DNA of 64,000 bases, from contig NZ_RCCA01000001.1 in NCBI RefSeq assembly GCF_003663845.1, positions 2,480,001-2,544,000 of the forward strand. The letters are read 5' to 3'. Positions within the stretch are counted from its first letter, which is position 1. Every line of letters starts with the position of its first letter. The position numbers and the translations under genes are program-made. The notes beneath the pieces are model-generated. The model saw nothing but the letters and a program-made list of their open reading frames with translations. It searched no databases and was not told the DNA's origin. Shown here piece by piece: positions 61,574 through 64,000 of the stretch. This DNA comes from Chryseobacterium sp. 7. GTDB taxonomy: Bacteria; Bacteroidota; Bacteroidia; Flavobacteriales; Weeksellaceae.

Positions 61574-62353
61574 TTACAAATTGCTCGCCAGAATTCCAAA
61601 TTCTTTCTTGAAAGCAAATGAAAAGTGTGATAAATCCTCAAATCCCAAATCAATATAAATATCTGAAGGCCGCTGTTTTTTTTCTTCGATCAGAAATCTG
61701 GCTTCCTGCAATCGTCTTTTAACCAGCCAGCGGTTGGGTGTTTCATTGAATATTTTTTTAAAATCTCTTTTAAAGGCAGACAAACTACGCCCGGTAAGGA
61801 ATGCGAAACGTTCCAGATTCACATTAAATTTATAATTTTTCTGCATAAATTCTTCCAGATCCAGCCTTCCCGGAATCGCAAAATCAAAAAGAATATCTGA
61901 TAATTCAGGATGCAGCTGCAGCAGAATCAGCAATAGTTCTTCTCTTTTTACATCTGAAAATGCATTATTTATCTGCCCGGATTCTGTATAATAAGGTTCC
62001 AGTGAAAGCAGAAAGCTGTTAATCAAAGGATCTTTTTTAACAGGAATAAAAGCATTTTTTGACTGATGATTCTGAAAAGACAGACTGTGTTTTTTGTGAA
62101 AGTTCATCAAAAACAGTTCATCAAACATAAAAATAACTTTTTCGAATTCATTATTATCTTTCTGTTTATTGTAACGGGCGAGACGATTTTTGAGTACAAT
62201 ACAGCTGTCACCGGGTTTTAAAACATAATGTTTATTACCATCATAACCATTCATTGTTCCTTTTACCAGAAACAAAAAGAAGTGTTCTGCTATAAATTGC
62301 TCCGGCGAAACTACAGGGCCTACGAAACAGGATTTTATCTCAGTTATTTTCAT
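61574..62353 (-). CDS. AraC family transcription regulator
   Basis: The 259-residue protein has an N-terminal cupin-like sensor (HYVLKPGDSCIVLKNRLARY) and a C-terminal AraC domain (about 165-259): ERFAFLTGRSLSAFKRDFKK and DIYIDLGFEDLSHFSFAFKK. It stands 6 bp behind the metallo-hydrolase gene, so it is the third gene of a transcript with the NAD(P)-binding protein and hydrolase. It is not close to the other AraC in the N-terminal half. Confidence 0.88.
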   Translation of the reverse strand: MKITEIKSCFVGPVVSPEQFIAEHFFLFLVKGTMNGYDGNKHYVLKPGDSCIVLKNRLARYNKQKDNNEFEKVIFMFDELFLMNFHKKHSLSFQNHQSKNAFIPVKKDPLINSFLLSLEPYYTESGQINNAFSDVKREELLLILLQLHPELSDILFDFAIPGRLDLEEFMQKNYKFNVNLERFAFLTGRSLSAFKRDFKKIFNETPNRWLVKRRLQEARFLIEEKKQRPSDIYIDLGFEDLSHFSFAFKKEFGILASNL

Positions 62354-62359
62354 TGTTCA

Positions 62360-63490
62360 TCATTTTACATTTTTCCACCATTGTTTAAACTGCTGCGTGT
62401 TGTCACTTAATCTTACCTTTTCACCAATCACAGGAGTGGCAAGACGGTATGCTTTTCCTTGAGACAATGCTGAAATACGCTCTAAAGGCTCATTCCAGGG
62501 ATGTCTTGCTAAAGTAAATTTGGAGTGGTGAACGGGCAGCATATTTTTCGCTTTCAACTCTGTGGCTGCCAAAGCTACTTCTTCGGGTAATTCATGTACA
62601 GACTGCCATGCTTTATTGTATTGACCACACTCCATGATCGCCCAATCAATTGCAGGATATTTTGCGGCAATCTGTTTAAAACGATTACTGTATCCGCCAT
62701 CTCCACTGTAGTAAACATTCATCCCCGGAGACTGAATGAAAAATGAAAGCCATAAAGCCTGTGAGCTTTTAAATCCTCTTCCACCATCATGATGTGTGCT
62801 TTCCGCAAAAATGGCAAGATCAGGCTTTACCTGTACTTTTTCGCCCCAGTCTTTCTCTATAATCTGCTGTTTTGTATATCCCCATCTTTCATAATGAGCC
62901 CAGGCTCCCAGCCCGCAAACAACATATTTTACTTTACGCTGTAACGCGGTTACTGTTTCGTAGTCAAGATGATCGTAATGGTCGTGAGAGAGCAGCATAT
63001 AATCAATCTCAGGCATATCAGCTGCTGTATAAATATCACTTCCTTTGTAAGCCTTCACTCCCCAAGGAAGGGGTGATGCTTTGCCGCTGAAAATCGGGTC
63101 TACTAAAATTTTCACTCCATTCAGTTGTAAAAAGAATGAAGAATGCCCGAACCAAACGATTATATTTTCATTGGCCGGGATTGATTTCAGATCTGTTTTT
63201 ACAGAAGGGAGAACGTCAAGAGGCTCTGTATGAGGAAATTCTTTTGTAATGGACGTCCATATTTCCCCCAGCATGCTATATCCTTTGGTAATGGTTGGTT
63301 TTTCTTCCAGATTCCTGAATTTTCCATCTTTATAATGGGGTGATTTTTTTATAAGTTCCAGCCTTTCTCGTTCCGGTAATGCCCCAAATTGTGGTTTCCT
63401 CATGTAAAACCAGGTTATAAAAATCATAATCAGGGCAAGAGACAGAATACCAATTAATGTCCTCTTTACTATTTTTAGAAATGTCTTCAT
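62360..63490 (-). CDS. Metallo-beta-lactamase-fold hydrolase (NAPE-PLD/UlaG-like), membrane-anchored
   Basis: The 376 residues start with a transmembrane helix (about 8-28) and a linker, then an MBL fold: WFGHSSFFLQLNGVKILVDP, the metal motif LSHDHYDHLD (HxHxDH), STHHDGG and VHHSKFTL. It belongs to the N-acyl-phosphatidylethanolamine phospholipase D-like branch, so a lipid substrate is possible but not shown. Its start overlaps the upstream gene in ATGA, which implies coupled translation. Confidence 0.87.
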   Translation of the reverse strand: MKTFLKIVKRTLIGILSLALIMIFITWFYMRKPQFGALPERERLELIKKSPHYKDGKFRNLEEKPTITKGYSMLGEIWTSITKEFPHTEPLDVLPSVKTDLKSIPANENIIVWFGHSSFFLQLNGVKILVDPIFSGKASPLPWGVKAYKGSDIYTAADMPEIDYMLLSHDHYDHLDYETVTALQRKVKYVVCGLGAWAHYERWGYTKQQIIEKDWGEKVQVKPDLAIFAESTHHDGGRGFKSSQALWLSFFIQSPGMNVYYSGDGGYSNRFKQIAAKYPAIDWAIMECGQYNKAWQSVHELPEEVALAATELKAKNMLPVHHSKFTLARHPWNEPLERISALSQGKAYRLATPVIGEKVRLSDNTQQFKQWWKNVK

Positions 63491-64000
63491 CGGGCTGATA
63501 TTTTAATATCTTTCACTTCCAGAACGGCTTTAGGATAGCCTTTGGAAACGCAGTGAATCATTGCCAGTCCCACTTCTTCCATTCTGCAGATCCAATTAGG
63601 AAATGTAAGATACCACAATGGTGATATTGCATCAAAAATACGGTAAATAAAACGAATATTTTTTTGCCCTTTTACAGGCTTCATAAATCCTGGGCGGAAA
63701 TTATATACGGCTTTAAAAGGGAGTTTAAGCAAAGCGTTTTCGGTACGCCCTTTTACCCTTGCCCACATTACTTTTCCCTGTTCTGTGCTGTCGGTTCTAT
63801 TTCCTGAAACATAAATAAACGTCATAAAAGCATTGATTTTTGATAAAGTTTCTGCAAAAGGAACGGTAAAATCGTAGGTTTTCCTGGTAAAGGTTTCTTC
63901 TGTTTCTCCTACTGAGCTTGCTCCTGCACAAAAGAAGCATGCATCATAACTGCTCAGTTCGGAAGCGTAGTTCTTTATTTCTGAAAAATCTTTTACAATC
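63487..64000 (-). CDS. NAD(P)-binding protein (SDR-like), N-terminus outside window
   Basis: The frame is open to the window edge (171 codons), so its 5' end is missing. The visible part reads YDACFFCAGASSVGETEETF, then FMTFIYVSGNRTD and KGRTENALLKLPFKAVYNFR with GFMKPVKGQ, typical of small NmrA/YwnB-like NAD(P)-binding proteins. The catalytic tyrosine of classical SDRs is not apparent. It is the first visible gene of the operon with the hydrolase and AraC genes. Confidence 0.8.
   Translation of the reverse strand, partial: IVKDFSEIKNYASELSSYDACFFCAGASSVGETEETFTRKTYDFTVPFAETLSKINAFMTFIYVSGNRTDSTEQGKVMWARVKGRTENALLKLPFKAVYNFRPGFMKPVKGQKNIRFIYRIFDAISPLWYLTFPNWICRMEEVGLAMIHCVSKGYPKAVLEVKDIKISAR

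Overview
The window is a stretch of chromosome from a Bacteroidota bacterium, most likely a Chryseobacterium-like member of the Flavobacteriia. The evidence is the AT-rich intergenic DNA, promoter boxes of the TAnnTTTG type, and family content typical of the group: GLPGLI protein, DUF4476 protein, secreted proteins beginning G-I-N-T just after the signal peptide, BlaI/BlaR1 pairs and membrane-anchored AraC regulators. The genus is an inference from gene style, not from a marker gene. No phage, transposase, integrase or CRISPR array is visible; most of the window is ordinary core chromosome with a few accessory islands.

Layout. 1-4463 (minus): an RND efflux operon (inner-membrane pump cut by the window edge, adaptor, TolC-like channel) with its TetR regulator and two candidate operators. 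4706-12567 (minus): CvfB-like S1 protein, DUF4476 protein, dihydrolipoyl dehydrogenase, cupin, unknown Cys-rich protein, glycosyltransferase and RecQ. 12726-18409 (plus): arabinose-5-phosphate isomerase, TatC and two secreted metallopeptidases (M1, M61). 18521-22737 (minus): an orphan histidine kinase behind a PBP4-type peptidase, and a zinc-ribbon protein coupled to peptidase E. 22904-28088: TPR protein, DUF1905 protein with a heptanucleotide repeat upstream, small transaldolase, serine hydrolase and a repeat-built surface fibre protein. 28278-31504 (minus): BlaI, BlaR1-like M56 protease, GLPGLI protein.

31963-37660 (plus) is a redox/sensing island: a two-haem-motif P460-type protein and two lipoproteins, then a LytS/LytTR two-component pair, a Crp/Fnr regulator and a glutathione peroxidase. 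38905-40543 holds an acetyltransferase and a 2OG-Fe(II) oxygenase next to a stand-alone Ada metal-binding domain. 40793-41309 is an unusual array of five near-identical initiator tRNA genes on a 111-bp period. 41411-44775 (plus) carries Sua5/YrdC, a CPBP protease, YaaA, PrmC and a DUF4180 protein.

45318-47439 is a surface operon (G-I-N-T protein plus L-type lectin) behind a long leader with a perfect 28-bp palindrome. 47421-51139 (minus) holds an NAD-dependent epimerase, an SDR, a membrane AraC regulator and a rhomboid protease. 51181-56306 (minus) encodes topoisomerase IV, with a small membrane protein gene between parE and parC. 56797-64000 holds a methionine-type aminotransferase, a tail-fibre-like S74 protein, an SDR, two AraC regulators, a metallo-beta-lactamase-fold hydrolase and a truncated NAD(P)-binding protein.

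No single locus is plainly a new system. The best candidates for a second look are the 31.9-37.7 kb redox/sensing island, the five-fold initiator tRNA array, the leader of the lectin operon, the Ada-domain/dioxygenase pair, and the repeat that appears to have entered prmC in frame.
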